NCBI GenBank assembly: GCA_002437665.1
Contig: DJQW01000002.1
Coordinates: 186,001 to 250,000 of the forward strand
Direction of reading: 5' to 3'
Length of the DNA stretch: 64,000 nucleotides
DNA from: Alphaproteobacteria bacterium UBA6376
GTDB lineage: Bacteria > Pseudomonadota > Alphaproteobacteria > Rs-D84
The position numbers and the translations under genes were made by a program. The notes beneath the pieces were generated by a model. The model was given only the letters and a program-made list of their open reading frames with translations. It was not told the DNA's origin and searched no databases. The stretch's first letter is position 1, and each line of letters opens with the position of its first letter. This document shows, piece after piece, positions 40,502 to 49,329 of this stretch.

Positions 40502-41224
40502 TTATTCCGCAACTGTTTCTGCTGCATCGGCGGCAACTTCTGCTGCTGGTGCGCTTGTCTGTGCAGTTGGAACTGGCAAATCTTTGTTTTCTTTTTTAAC
40601 CGCATCGGTAACCAAAACGAATGTACCGTTTGCGCCTGGAACTGCGCCTTCGACGAAAATCAAGTTTTCGGCTGCGTCTGTTCCAAAGACCTTCAAGTTC
40701 TGAACAGTAACCGTTTCATTGCCCATCTGACCGGCCATCTTTTTGCCTTTCAGAACGCGGCCTGGCCATTCACGCATACCAGTACCACCCAATGAACGAT
40801 GTGCTTTCAAAACACCGTGTGTCGCTTCCTTACCACCAAAGTTGTGACGTTTCATCGCACCTTGATAGCCCTTACCCTTGCTTGTCGCTTGGACATCAAC
40901 GAATTGACCGGCAACAAAATGAGACGCAGACAACTGTGTCCCTGCTGGGATAACACATTCGTCCGATACGCGGAATTCCACCACTTTGCGATACGGCTTT
41001 ACCCCTGCTTTTTCCGCTGCAACCGCCTGTGGCTTTGCAACATGTTTTGCCTTGGCTTCGCGCATACCCAAGATATTCGCGACATAGCCGTTCTTGTCCT
41101 GCGTGCGATTTCCAATGACAGCACAATCGCCCACAGACAGAACTGTTACTGGGTGCGCTGCGCCGGCATCATCATACAGACGCGTCATTCCTATTTTTGT
41201 TGTTATTAATCCGCTACGTTTCAT
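40502..41224 (-). CDS. rplC: Ribosomal protein uL3
   Basis: The 240-residue product starts 50S assembly. LITTKIGMTRLYDDAG at the start and GKGYQGAMKRHNFGGKEATHG with SLGGTGMREWPGRVLKGKKM (signature) are diagnostic. An Ala/Glu-rich tail of about 25 residues is added. Confidence 0.98.
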   Translation of the reverse strand: MKRSGLITTKIGMTRLYDDAGAAHPVTVLSVGDCAVIGNRTQDKNGYVANILGMREAKAKHVAKPQAVAAEKAGVKPYRKVVEFRVSDECVIPAGTQLSASHFVAGQFVDVQATSKGKGYQGAMKRHNFGGKEATHGVLKAHRSLGGTGMREWPGRVLKGKKMAGQMGNETVTVQNLKVFGTDAAENLIFVEGAVPGANGTFVLVTDAVKKENKDLPVPTAQTSAPAAEVAADAAETVAE

Positions 41225-41312
41225 TTTTTTGCCTTTTATTTTGCCAGTAGGTCGAAGTATTTTTGTTCAGAATCCAAAACACCCGACGCTAACAATTTTA
41301 CTTACTCAATTT

Positions 41313-41624
41313 TTACAATTTAATTTTTACATCAACACCAGACGCCAAATCCAACTTCATCAGGGCATCAACTGTCTGAGGGGTTGGGTTGACAATATCG
41401 ACGACCGCTTTGTGATTGCGGATTTCGAATTGTTCACGCGATTTTTTATCGACGTGTGGGGAACGGTTGACTGTAAATTTCTGAATCAATGTTGGCAAGC
41501 GAACTGGCCCAACGACGTCTGCGCCTGTGCGCTTTGCCGTTTTTACGATTTCATCAACAGAGTCCATCAATACGCGATGATCAAACGCTGTCAATTTGAT
41601 TCGAATTTTAGATGCAGGTACCAT
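41313..41624 (-). CDS. rpsJ: Ribosomal protein uS10
   Basis: The 103-residue product is in the head of the small subunit and is also the NusE antitermination partner. IRIKLTAFDHRVLMDSV and GPVRLPTLIQKFTVNRSPHV are diagnostic. The start at 41624 follows AAGGA; a longer frame upstream is unrelated. The rpsJ-tuf gap is about 80 nt with an imperfect GC-rich hairpin. Confidence 0.97.
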   Translation of the reverse strand: MVPASKIRIKLTAFDHRVLMDSVDEIVKTAKRTGADVVGPVRLPTLIQKFTVNRSPHVDKKSREQFEIRNHKAVVDIVNPTPQTVDALMKLDLASGVDVKIKL

Positions 41625-41703
41625 TTGTTCGTTTTCCTTATGTTTGTTCGGGCCGGTAATCACTGGCGTTTGTATATCCAGTTACACCGACCCGTTTATG
41701 TTG

Positions 41704-42891
41704 TTATTTGTTGATCTTTGATACAACACCGGCGCCAACTGTGCGTCCGCCTTCACGGATAGCAAAGCGACGGCCTTCGCTCATAGCAATAGGTGCAATC
41801 AGTTGCACAGAGATACGAACGTTATCGCCTGGCAGAACCATTTCTTTGTCTGCTGGCAATGTGATTGTACCAGTTACGTCTGTTGTGCTGAAGTAGAACT
41901 GAGGACGATAGTTGCTGAAGAACGCTGTGTGACGTCCACCTTCTTCTTTCGTCAAGATATAAACTTCGGCTTCAAATTCTGTGTGTGGTGTAATAGAACC
42001 TGGTTTGCAGATAATCTGACCGCGTTCTACATCTTCTTTCTTTGTACCACGCAACAGCAAACCAACGTTATCACCAGCTTCACCTTGATCCAACATCTTG
42101 CGGAACATTTCTACGCCGGTAACTGTTGTTTTCTGTGTTGGACGCAAACCAACGATTTCGCATTCGTCGCCAACTTTGACTGTACCAGATTCGATACGGC
42201 CTGTAACCACTGTACCACGACCTGTGATCGAGAATACGTCTTCGATTGGCATCAAGAATGGTTTGTCAACTGGACGTTCTGGCAGTGGGATGTATTCGTC
42301 CAAAGCATTCAACAATGCATCAATGGATTCTTTGCCCAAGCCGTCGTTCTTGCCTTCCAATGCGGAAACAGCGGAACCACGAATAATAGGTGCTTTGTCG
42401 CCGTCAAAGTCGTTTGCAGACAACAATTCACGAATTTCCATTTCAACCAATTCCAACAGTTCAGGATCGTTCGCCAAATCGCATTTGTTCAAATAAACAA
42501 CGATTTTTGGAATACCCACCTGACGTGCCAACAAGATGTGTTCACGTGTCTGAGGCATTGGGCCGTCTGTTGCAGCAACAACCAAGATTGCACCGTCCAT
42601 CTGGGCCGCGCCGGTAATCATGTTTTTAACATAGTCCGCGTGTCCTGGGCAGTCAACGTGTGCATAGTGACGGTGTTCTGTTTCGTATTCAACGTGTGCA
42701 GTGTTGATTGTAATACCACGCGCACGTTCTTCTGGTGCGTTATCGATTTTATCAACGCCTTTTTCTTTATCGGCGCCGACACCATAGTAATGAACGATAG
42801 CAGCAGTCAATGTTGTTTTACCGTGGTCAACGTGACCAATAGTACCAACATTAACATGCGGTTTGGTTCTTACGTACTTTTCTTTTGCCAT
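41704..42891 (-). CDS. tuf: Elongation factor Tu
   Basis: The 395-residue GTPase carries aminoacyl-tRNA to the A site. P-loop GHVDHGKTT (18-26), DCPGHADYVKN (G3), NKCD (G4) and the conserved domain 2/3 segments (GRGTVVTGRIE, RPQFYFSTTDVTG) are present. AAGGAG gives a strong ribosome site. It sits in the str-S10 junction behind fusA. Only one tuf is in the window. Confidence 0.99.
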   Translation of the reverse strand: MAKEKYVRTKPHVNVGTIGHVDHGKTTLTAAIVHYYGVGADKEKGVDKIDNAPEERARGITINTAHVEYETEHRHYAHVDCPGHADYVKNMITGAAQMDGAILVVAATDGPMPQTREHILLARQVGIPKIVVYLNKCDLANDPELLELVEMEIRELLSANDFDGDKAPIIRGSAVSALEGKNDGLGKESIDALLNALDEYIPLPERPVDKPFLMPIEDVFSITGRGTVVTGRIESGTVKVGDECEIVGLRPTQKTTVTGVEMFRKMLDQGEAGDNVGLLLRGTKKEDVERGQIICKPGSITPHTEFEAEVYILTKEEGGRHTAFFSNYRPQFYFSTTDVTGTITLPADKEMVLPGDNVRISVQLIAPIAMSEGRRFAIREGGRTVGAGVVSKINK

Positions 42892-43011
42892 AGTTTTTTC
42901 TCCTTAGGCTTGGCTTGTTAAATGATTTCTGACTTTGATTTCCGGTTATTATTGGATTTCACGCCTATATAATAAACCAGAAATCAAAAATCACAATCTT
43001 TTTTTATTTTT

Positions 43012-45093
43012 TTATTTCGTCAGCTTTTTGATAACCTCATCTGCGACGTTCTGCGGTACTTCGGCATAGTGCGACAGTTCCATATAAGGATTTGCACGCC
43101 CCTGTGACAAAGAACGCAATGTCTTGACATATCCGAACAGATTAGCCAACGGAACATAGGCAGAAATCAACTGGTTACCAAACTGAGTTTCAATGCCATT
43201 GATTTGTCCGCGGCGGCTGTTCAAGTCACCGATAATGTCACCGACGTATTCTTCCGGTGTGTTGACCGAAAGCTTCATAATCGGTTCCAGCAACTTTGGC
43301 GATGCTTTTTTCATGGCTTCGCGGAAGCAAGCACGCGCCGCAATTTCAAAGCACAATACGTTGGAGTCAACTTCGTGATATTTACCATCAACCAACGTTG
43401 CCTTGAAATCCACTGTCGGATAGCCAATCAGAACACCTGTCTGTTGGGCTATCTTCAAACCCTTTTCAACGCCAGGGATGTATTCTTTTGGAATAGCACC
43501 ACCGACAATCTTGTTTTCAAATTCGTAACCCTTGCCTGGTTCCAATGGTTCAAATTCGATTTTAACCTGTGCGTACTGACCCGAACCACCCGACTGTTTC
43601 TTGTGGGTGTATTCTTCGGTAACTGGTTTGCGGAATGTTTCACGGTATGCGATACGTGGTTCGCCGACGTTGACGTCAACCTTGAACTCGCGCAGCAAAC
43701 GATCAACCAAAATTTCCAAGTGCAATTCGCCAACACCAGCCAAAATTGTCTGACCAGATTCTTCGTCAACCGACACGCGGAACGAAGGATCTTCTTTGGC
43801 CAATGCCTGCAAGCCCAATGACATCTTTTCAATGTCGGCTTTGGTCTTTGGTTCAACCGCAATACTGATAACTGGTTCTGGAACGTGAATGTTTTCCAAG
43901 ATAATTGGATTCGCTTCGTCACACAGTGTATCACCAGTGATTGTTTCTTTCATACCGACCAATGTGATAATATCACCAGCCGATGCTTCTTTGATTTCTT
44001 CACGCTGGTTAGAGTGCATCAACAACATACGACCAACACGTTCACGTTTGTCACGGTTAGAATTGTAGATGTATGATCCCGATGTCAATTTACCAGAGTA
44101 AATACGAATGAACATCAGGTTTCCAACGAATGGGTCATTTGCAACCTTGAACGCCAATGCCGCGAATGGTTCGTTTGCACTTGGGTGACGTTCGATAACG
44201 GTTTCTTTGTCCATCTTTGTCCCCTTGATAGCAGGAACGTCCAATGGGCTTGGCAAATAATCAACAATCGCGTCCAACAGTGGCTGAACACCCTTGTTTT
44301 TGAACGCTGTACCACACAGAACTGGGTTAAAGTTCTGGGCGATTGTACCCTTGCGAATCAGTTTTTTGATTGTGGCGACGTCTGGTTTTGTACCTTCCAT
44401 GTACGCTTCCATAATGTCGTCGTCCAATGTCACAACTTCTTCAATCAGTTTGTTGTGCAATTCTTCGGCTTTTTCGCGCAGTTCTTCTGGAATTGGTTTG
44501 ATGTGAGGGTCTTTGCCCAAGTCATCTTCCCAAACAATGGCGCGCATTTCAACGACATCAACAACGCCGCGGAAATCAGATTCTGCACCGATTGGGAAAT
44601 TGATAACCAATGGATTTGCACCCAAACGTTCACGAATCATATCAACACAGCGGAAGAAGTTGCCACCAATACGATCCATTTTATTGATAAAGCAAATACG
44701 TGGAACGTTATAGCGGTCTGCCTGACGCCATACTGTTTCTGTCTGGGGCTGAACACCGGACACGGATTCAAATACTGCAACAGCACCGTCCAAAACACGC
44801 AGGGAACGTTCTACTTCCATTGTAAAGTCCACGTGTCCTGGGGTATCAATCAGATTGATACGGTGATCACGCCAAAAGCATGTTGTTGCCGCAGATGTAA
44901 TTGTAATACCACGTTCTTGTTCCTGTTCCATCCAGTCCATCGTCGCGCCACCATCGTGAACTTCGCCGATTTTATATGTTTTGCCTGTATAGAAAAGAAT
45001 ACGTTCTGATGTTGTTGTTTTACCCGCGTCAATATGGGCCATAATGCCGATATTGCGGTACATATGTAAAGGAGCGGTTTTTCCGACTGACAT
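43012..45093 (-). CDS. fusA: Elongation factor G
   Basis: The 693-residue translocation GTPase. G1 AHIDAGKTT, G3 DTPGHVDFT, G4 NKMD, and the domain IV/V segments (KKQSGGSGQYAQVKI, SLSQGRANPYMELSHYAEVP) are all visible. Normal str operon position between rpsG and tuf. Confidence 0.99.
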   Translation of the reverse strand: MSVGKTAPLHMYRNIGIMAHIDAGKTTTSERILFYTGKTYKIGEVHDGGATMDWMEQEQERGITITSAATTCFWRDHRINLIDTPGHVDFTMEVERSLRVLDGAVAVFESVSGVQPQTETVWRQADRYNVPRICFINKMDRIGGNFFRCVDMIRERLGANPLVINFPIGAESDFRGVVDVVEMRAIVWEDDLGKDPHIKPIPEELREKAEELHNKLIEEVVTLDDDIMEAYMEGTKPDVATIKKLIRKGTIAQNFNPVLCGTAFKNKGVQPLLDAIVDYLPSPLDVPAIKGTKMDKETVIERHPSANEPFAALAFKVANDPFVGNLMFIRIYSGKLTSGSYIYNSNRDKRERVGRMLLMHSNQREEIKEASAGDIITLVGMKETITGDTLCDEANPIILENIHVPEPVISIAVEPKTKADIEKMSLGLQALAKEDPSFRVSVDEESGQTILAGVGELHLEILVDRLLREFKVDVNVGEPRIAYRETFRKPVTEEYTHKKQSGGSGQYAQVKIEFEPLEPGKGYEFENKIVGGAIPKEYIPGVEKGLKIAQQTGVLIGYPTVDFKATLVDGKYHEVDSNVLCFEIAARACFREAMKKASPKLLEPIMKLSVNTPEEYVGDIIGDLNSRRGQINGIETQFGNQLISAYVPLANLFGYVKTLRSLSQGRANPYMELSHYAEVPQNVADEVIKKLTK

Positions 45094-45152
45094 AGATTCT
45101 TTCCTTATTTCTTTGTCTTGTGTTTAATCCGATTGTGTTTATTCCGATATAA

Positions 45153-45626
45153 TTACCAGCGGAAATGAGCAAATGCCTTATTGGCTTCTGCCATCTTGTG
45201 GGTATCAATCTTTTTCTTGAACGCCCCACCCTGACCGGACAAAGCATCACGCAATTCGCCGAACAAGCGATCTTCCATTGCGCGTTCGCCACGTTTGCGC
45301 GCGAACATAACCAACCAACGCAACGCCAATGTCTGCTGACGTACAGGACGAACCTCTACTGGAACCTGATATGTCGCACCGCCAACACGACGGCCCTTGA
45401 CTTCTACGGATGGTTTCAACGCATCTACGGCTTCCAAGAAAGCAGCCAATTCATCACCGTCTTTTGCGACTTTTTTTAGTTTTTCTAATGCACCGTAAAC
45501 GATATTTTCGGCAACTTCTTTCTTGCCGTCCCACATAACTACATTGATACATTTTGCAACAACCAGATTATTGTACTTGGAATCTGGCAGAATTTCACGT
45601 TTCGCTGCACTTTTACGTCTTGACAT
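45153..45626 (-). CDS. rpsG: Ribosomal protein uS7
   Basis: The 157-residue product nucleates the head of the 30S subunit. MSRRKSAAKREILPDSKYN, KSVEVKGRRVGGATYQVPVEV-type segment (VKGRRVGGATYQVPVEVRP) and the C-terminal KMAEANKAFAHFRW are diagnostic. Confidence 0.98.
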   Translation of the reverse strand: MSRRKSAAKREILPDSKYNNLVVAKCINVVMWDGKKEVAENIVYGALEKLKKVAKDGDELAAFLEAVDALKPSVEVKGRRVGGATYQVPVEVRPVRQQTLALRWLVMFARKRGERAMEDRLFGELRDALSGQGGAFKKKIDTHKMAEANKAFAHFRW

Positions 45627-45713
45627 TTTATATTTCCTTTTATTTCTTCGTCTGTGCCTTTCACAGATTACTCACGCCGGTTGCCCCGCGTGTTTTTGGT
45701 TAGTTTTATCTAA

Positions 45714-46085
45714 TTATTTGCCGGCCTTGGCACCGTACAAGGAACGACCCTGCTTGCGGCTGTCAACACCCTTGGTATCCAGAACACCACGGATAATGTG
45801 GTATTTAACACCAGGCAAGTCCTTTACACGACCGCCACGAATCATAACAACGCTGTGTTCCTGCAAATTGTGACCTTCGCCAGGAATGTACGCGGTTACT
45901 TCGCGACCATTGGCCAATTTTACACGTGCAACCTTACGTTGCGCCGAGTTAGGTTTCTTAGGTGTGGTTGTGTACACACGTGTGCAAACACCACGCTTTT
46001 GCGGAGCTTCCATCATATCAGGAGCTGTGGATTTCACAACGACCTTTTTACGAGGTTTCCGAATCAGTTGATTTACTGTTGGCAT
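45714..46085 (-). CDS. rpsL: Ribosomal protein uS12
   Basis: The 123-residue decoding-centre protein. MPTVNQLIRKPRKKV, the loop TTPKKPNSAQRKVARVKLANG containing the streptomycin-site Lys, and YHIIRGVLDTKGVDSRKQGR (first half) are diagnostic. First gene of the ribosomal supercluster, behind the promoter at 46235-46263. Confidence 0.98.
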   Translation of the reverse strand: MPTVNQLIRKPRKKVVVKSTAPDMMEAPQKRGVCTRVYTTTPKKPNSAQRKVARVKLANGREVTAYIPGEGHNLQEHSVVMIRGGRVKDLPGVKYHIIRGVLDTKGVDSRKQGRSLYGAKAGK

Positions 46086-46234
46086 TCAAAATCTCTTTGT
46101 TTGTTCTTGCTTTTTTGGTCTGCACAAAACCTGCCACCAGATTTATTTCAACGGCACGCCGTTGATTATAAACCTGCTAAATGTCGCAGTTTTCTGTGTT
46201 TTTCTCTTTCCTTGTTTACACGGAAAGCCAGTAC

Positions 46235-46263
46235 ACTATAACCACCCCGCCCCGAATTGTCAA
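46235..46263 (-). promoter_or_regulatory. Promoter of the str-S10-spc supercluster
   Basis: Minus-strand -35 TTGACA (46263-46258), 17-nt spacer, -10 TATAGT (46240-46235), giving a leader of about 140 nt before rpsL. The spacer is very G-rich. Nothing else is seen in the rest of the 46086-46385 gap. Confidence 0.8.
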
Positions 46264-46385
46264 GAAATATTGTTTAACAAACATTGAAAAAACGCCTGAT
46301 TTTAAGGGCTGACAGAATTTTATTAAATGACAAAAACACAGTTAGTACAAACAAGTTGCTAGACAAAGAAATAATACGGCAAAAA

Positions 46386-47156
46386 TTAGAATTTAACAGA
46401 AAAACTGACACCCAGTTTCCAATAGTCATCATAGTCCATTAAATTATTGTCAGCATCCTTGGTTTCAAAATGGTATTTGACATACGGATTGACCGATGCA
46501 GCATCCGACAGATTATATACGGCCTCGGCACTGAGCGAACGGTTATATATTGTTGTTGGGCGCGAAATCTGCAAGAAATCATAGTCGAGCCCTAAAATGG
46601 CGGCTATGTTTTGAAAAAAGTAGTACATAATTTGTGGTGAAATTTTGATATTCCAGAAATTTCCGTCATCATCCATAACAAATTGCGGTGAAACCTTGAC
46701 CGACCACTGTGTGCGCCCCCACTGCACACCATGCAAGCGCATATCAAATGTTACATTATTACGACCATACCGCACACCATCGGCCGCACGCTTTGTCCAC
46801 GCGGGGCCGTATGCCACGCCGGCCTCGAACTTTAATGGTGGGGTTGTCCATATTTTATACAGTGCGCCCACCTGCATATCGGAATAATCATTGTCCGTAC
46901 TGAACTGCACGGTAAAATAATCATTCGGACTGTAATCCAATGTCAAACTGGTTTCATGTATGCGACCGGCGGAAAAATCGGTTTGCGAATGCCCGTCGCG
47001 TGTCTGACCTGTAACAAAGGCCGTACCAAAATGCGCTGAAAATTCACCGGACTTTACAATACGACTGACGTCGCCGACATCGGCGCGCGATGCCGCACAT
47101 ATGCCGATTATCAACACGATTCCCCAAAAAGCGCGCAATCTGACCATCTTGGTCAT
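46386..47156 (-). CDS. Outer-membrane beta-barrel-like protein
   Basis: The 256-residue product, family not recognised, has a hydrophobic N-terminus (FWGIVLIIGICAASRA) fitting a signal peptide. The body alternates aromatic and polar residues in strand-like stretches (FTVQFSTDNDYSDMQVGALY, FWNIKISPQIMYYFF) and ends in FSVKF, the C-terminal aromatic typical of barrels assembled by BamA. The start is uncertain: 47156 or 47147. It follows the other barrel gene after a terminator, and its own promoter was not found. A role as porin or adhesin is inference. Confidence 0.55.
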   Translation of the reverse strand: MTKMVRLRAFWGIVLIIGICAASRADVGDVSRIVKSGEFSAHFGTAFVTGQTRDGHSQTDFSAGRIHETSLTLDYSPNDYFTVQFSTDNDYSDMQVGALYKIWTTPPLKFEAGVAYGPAWTKRAADGVRYGRNNVTFDMRLHGVQWGRTQWSVKVSPQFVMDDDGNFWNIKISPQIMYYFFQNIAAILGLDYDFLQISRPTTIYNRSLSAEAVYNLSDAASVNPYVKYHFETKDADNNLMDYDDYWKLGVSFSVKF

Positions 47157-47209
47157 AATGGTATCGCCAATGCCGCCAGCCACACAACAGGACGAAATTC
47201 AAAAACAAC

Positions 47210-47234
47210 GGGCCCGCGCAATTTGCGCGGGCCC
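47210..47234 (-). terminator. Terminator after the 261-residue barrel gene
   Basis: A perfect 11-bp hairpin GGGCCCGCGCA/TGCGCGGGCCC followed by GTTGTTTTTG on the minus strand. Confidence 0.8.
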
Positions 47235-47254
47235 ATATCGTTCCAATCAAATTA

Positions 47255-48040
47255 TTAGAACTGTGCACCGAATTTAGCACCAAATGCGAAACCAGCATCT
47301 GTTGACCATTCGCCAGCACCAGTGTGGGACATTTCACGTCCAACATATGCACCAACAAATGTGTTGTCGCAGAAGTTATAGTTCACGCCAACTGTGCCTG
47401 TCCATGTACCGGCATTAGTAACCTTTGTACCATTTGGCAGTTCGTCATCGGCGATACCGGTGTATTCAACACCGCCAACCAATGCCCAGTTGTCGTCCAG
47501 TGCCAAGAATCCATCCAAGCCCAAACGAACCTGATGAATGCCATCGTCGTTCCAGTTAAAGGATTCGCTGTTGACATAGTCCATAGCAACGTGACCAGCC
47601 AATGTCAGTTTGCCAAAATCTTTGCCAACCTGTGCACCAACTGTCCACTGGTAAACTGTTGCGTCTTTGTCCAAGAATGAACCACCATATGGCAGAACAT
47701 CATACAGACCATAAGAACCCATCACATCAACAGCCCAACCGTTCTGTTCAAATACGCGATAGTTTGCGCCGATACCAAATGTATCAATGCCAGACTGGTC
47801 GAACCAGTTGCTCTGCGATGCAGACAATTCCATACCAACTGCTAATTTATCTGTAACACCATAAGCCAATTCTTCGGTGGCAACCCAATCACTGGTTGAT
47901 TTGGAATGAGATTCCAACCCAGTTACACTGTATGCCTGACCCTGCATAGGACGATACAACGGATTATCGTTTATCGCCGCAGCAGACGCCGCAGAAACAG
48001 CGAATACAGCCATCAAGGAAGTTAAAGCTAATTTTTTCAT
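47255..48040 (-). CDS. Outer-membrane beta-barrel protein
   Basis: The 261-residue product has a classic signal peptide (MKKLALTSLMAVFAVSAASA-A). Strands alternate throughout, with Gly/aromatic-rich turns (YGVTDKLAVGMELS, WTVGAQVGKDFGKLTLAGHV), and the protein ends GAKFGAQF, a barrel-type C-terminal Phe. One Cys only. The start at 48040 is preceded by AAAGGATAT; an ATG one codon earlier is also possible. Promoter at 48098-48127, and a small stem-loop in the leader (48072-48089) may stabilise the mRNA. Likely an abundant porin-like protein; substrate unknown. Confidence 0.65.
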   Translation of the reverse strand: MKKLALTSLMAVFAVSAASAAAINDNPLYRPMQGQAYSVTGLESHSKSTSDWVATEELAYGVTDKLAVGMELSASQSNWFDQSGIDTFGIGANYRVFEQNGWAVDVMGSYGLYDVLPYGGSFLDKDATVYQWTVGAQVGKDFGKLTLAGHVAMDYVNSESFNWNDDGIHQVRLGLDGFLALDDNWALVGGVEYTGIADDELPNGTKVTNAGTWTGTVGVNYNFCDNTFVGAYVGREMSHTGAGEWSTDAGFAFGAKFGAQF

Positions 48041-48097
48041 CATATATCCTTTCCCTTTTGTTAAAAGAACACTAGATTTGGTTGTCTAGTTGCCCAT

Positions 48098-48127
48098 ATT
48101 GTACCCTGAATATATACCCATATTCAA
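48098..48127 (-). promoter_or_regulatory. Promoter of the barrel gene at 47255-48040
   Basis: Minus-strand -35 TTGAAT (48127-48122), 18-nt spacer, -10 TACAAT (48103-48098). Confidence 0.6.
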
Positions 48128-48139
48128 CCGCAAAGATTT

Positions 48140-48168
48140 TTGCACCCACCCCAAAAATATGCTATAAT
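48140..48168 (+). promoter_or_regulatory. Rightward intergenic promoter
   Basis: -35 TTGCAC (48140-48145), 17-nt spacer, perfect -10 TATAAT (48163-48168). No gene follows on this strand, only a terminator at 48213-48232, so it may make a small RNA of about 60 nt. Confidence 0.5.
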
Positions 48169-48174
48169 ACGCGC

Positions 48175-48236
48175 GTTCGCGATTCGGAAAAGATTCACAA
48201 TACATTGAAAAAACGCCCAGATTTCTGGGCGTTTTG
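48175..48236 (+). ncRNA. Candidate small RNA ending in a terminator
   Basis: The stretch runs between a good promoter (48140-48168) and a Rho-independent terminator (48213-48232). It contains a short GCGCG/CGCG element, then unpaired A/C-rich sequence, then the terminator hairpin. It is antisense to the untranslated 3' end of the mltG transcript, so the same hairpin may simply serve mltG. Confidence 0.35.
48213..48236. terminator. Bidirectional terminator after mltG
   Basis: Hairpin ACGCCCAGA/TCTGGGCGT-type with T-runs on both strands, 67 nt past the mltG stop. Confidence 0.75.
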
Positions 48237-48302
48237 TTTATTATTTCACAAATGAATATGCGGCATTAAATTCATTAAAAAATTTAATGAATGACGGTAT
48301 TT

Positions 48303-49319
48303 CTACTGTCCATTGCGCAATTTTTTTATCGCGCGCCAGTCGGCATGATTTCGAATATGTTCATCATATGAATTTGCAAATTTGTGTCCACCACGTCCAT
48401 CTGCGACAAAATACAGATAGTTAGTGTCCGCCGGACGCAATACGGCACGAATCGCCGCCTGACCAACATTGGCAATCGGTGCCGGCGGCAGACCGCCATG
48501 GGTATATGTATTATACGGACTGTCCACGCGCAAATGCCCACGCAGCAATGCCGCGCCCTGCATATCACCCAACCCATTTGTCAGTGCATAGACCACGGTC
48601 GGATCGGCCTGCAACCGCATATTTTTGTGCAGGCGATTCAAATACACACTGGCCACAATCGGCATTTCCGATTCGCGTGGGGTTTCTTTCTGGACAATCG
48701 ACGCCAATGTCACAACATCGTTCCAACTGCGCAACACCGGCGGCATTATGCGCCCCGCGCGCGCCCAGGCATCTTCGATTCCGGACATTTTCTTGCGCGC
48801 CAGTTCCAGCACCGCCAATCGCGACGTTCCGGTTGCCACACGGTATGAATCGGGGAATATATCGCCATCATGCAAATCGCATACGGCGTCACTGCGCCCT
48901 GCCCCGCATTCAACACCGCCCGACAAATCGGATTGTGTCAGCAACAGTTGTTTGATTTGTTTGATGGTCAGCCCCTCTGGTATAACAACGACGGTGGCTG
49001 CAACATCACCCGTTGCAAACATGTGCGCCATACGCCACACACTGGTGCGGCGCGGAATGTCATAACGCCCCGACTGAATTTTGCCACCATGCATACGCAC
49101 CGCAAACTTGAACGCATCAGGCGACGAAATCAAACCATCGGCATACAGTGATGCCGCAACCGACGACACCGACGCACCGCGCGCCAACGTAAACGTTGTG
49201 GCATTGCGAATCGGTGACTTTATACCAAACGAATACACACACCCAACGATTACCAGCGCAGCAATCGTCAACCCCATTTTCGTCAAGTCATTAAAACAAC
49301 GTCGTCTGGTTCGTTTCAT
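48303..49319 (-). CDS. mltG: Endolytic murein transglycosylase MltG
   Basis: The 338-residue inner-membrane enzyme cleaves nascent glycan strands and sets their length. One N-terminal membrane helix (about 16-34). The YceG-like domain shows VVIPEGLTIKQIKQLL, the catalytic-Glu segment TLASIVQKET, SVYLNRLHKNMRLQADPTV, and SPYNTYTHGGLPPAPIANVG, which are diagnostic. The start at 49319 begins the basic MKRTRRR leader; it lies 11 nt after the acyl-CoA synthetase gene, so the two are co-transcribed. In relatives mltG follows fabF directly. Confidence 0.93.
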   Translation of the reverse strand: MKRTRRRCFNDLTKMGLTIAALVIVGCVYSFGIKSPIRNATTFTLARGASVSSVAASLYADGLISSPDAFKFAVRMHGGKIQSGRYDIPRRTSVWRMAHMFATGDVAATVVVIPEGLTIKQIKQLLLTQSDLSGGVECGAGRSDAVCDLHDGDIFPDSYRVATGTSRLAVLELARKKMSGIEDAWARAGRIMPPVLRSWNDVVTLASIVQKETPRESEMPIVASVYLNRLHKNMRLQADPTVVYALTNGLGDMQGAALLRGHLRVDSPYNTYTHGGLPPAPIANVGQAAIRAVLRPADTNYLYFVADGRGGHKFANSYDEHIRNHADWRAIKKLRNGQ

Positions 49320-49329
49320 TACGCATCCG

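Noticed and set aside
42892..43011. Separate tuf promoter in the fusA-tuf gap
   Set aside because: AT-rich sequence gives several weak matches but no pair of boxes with good spacing.
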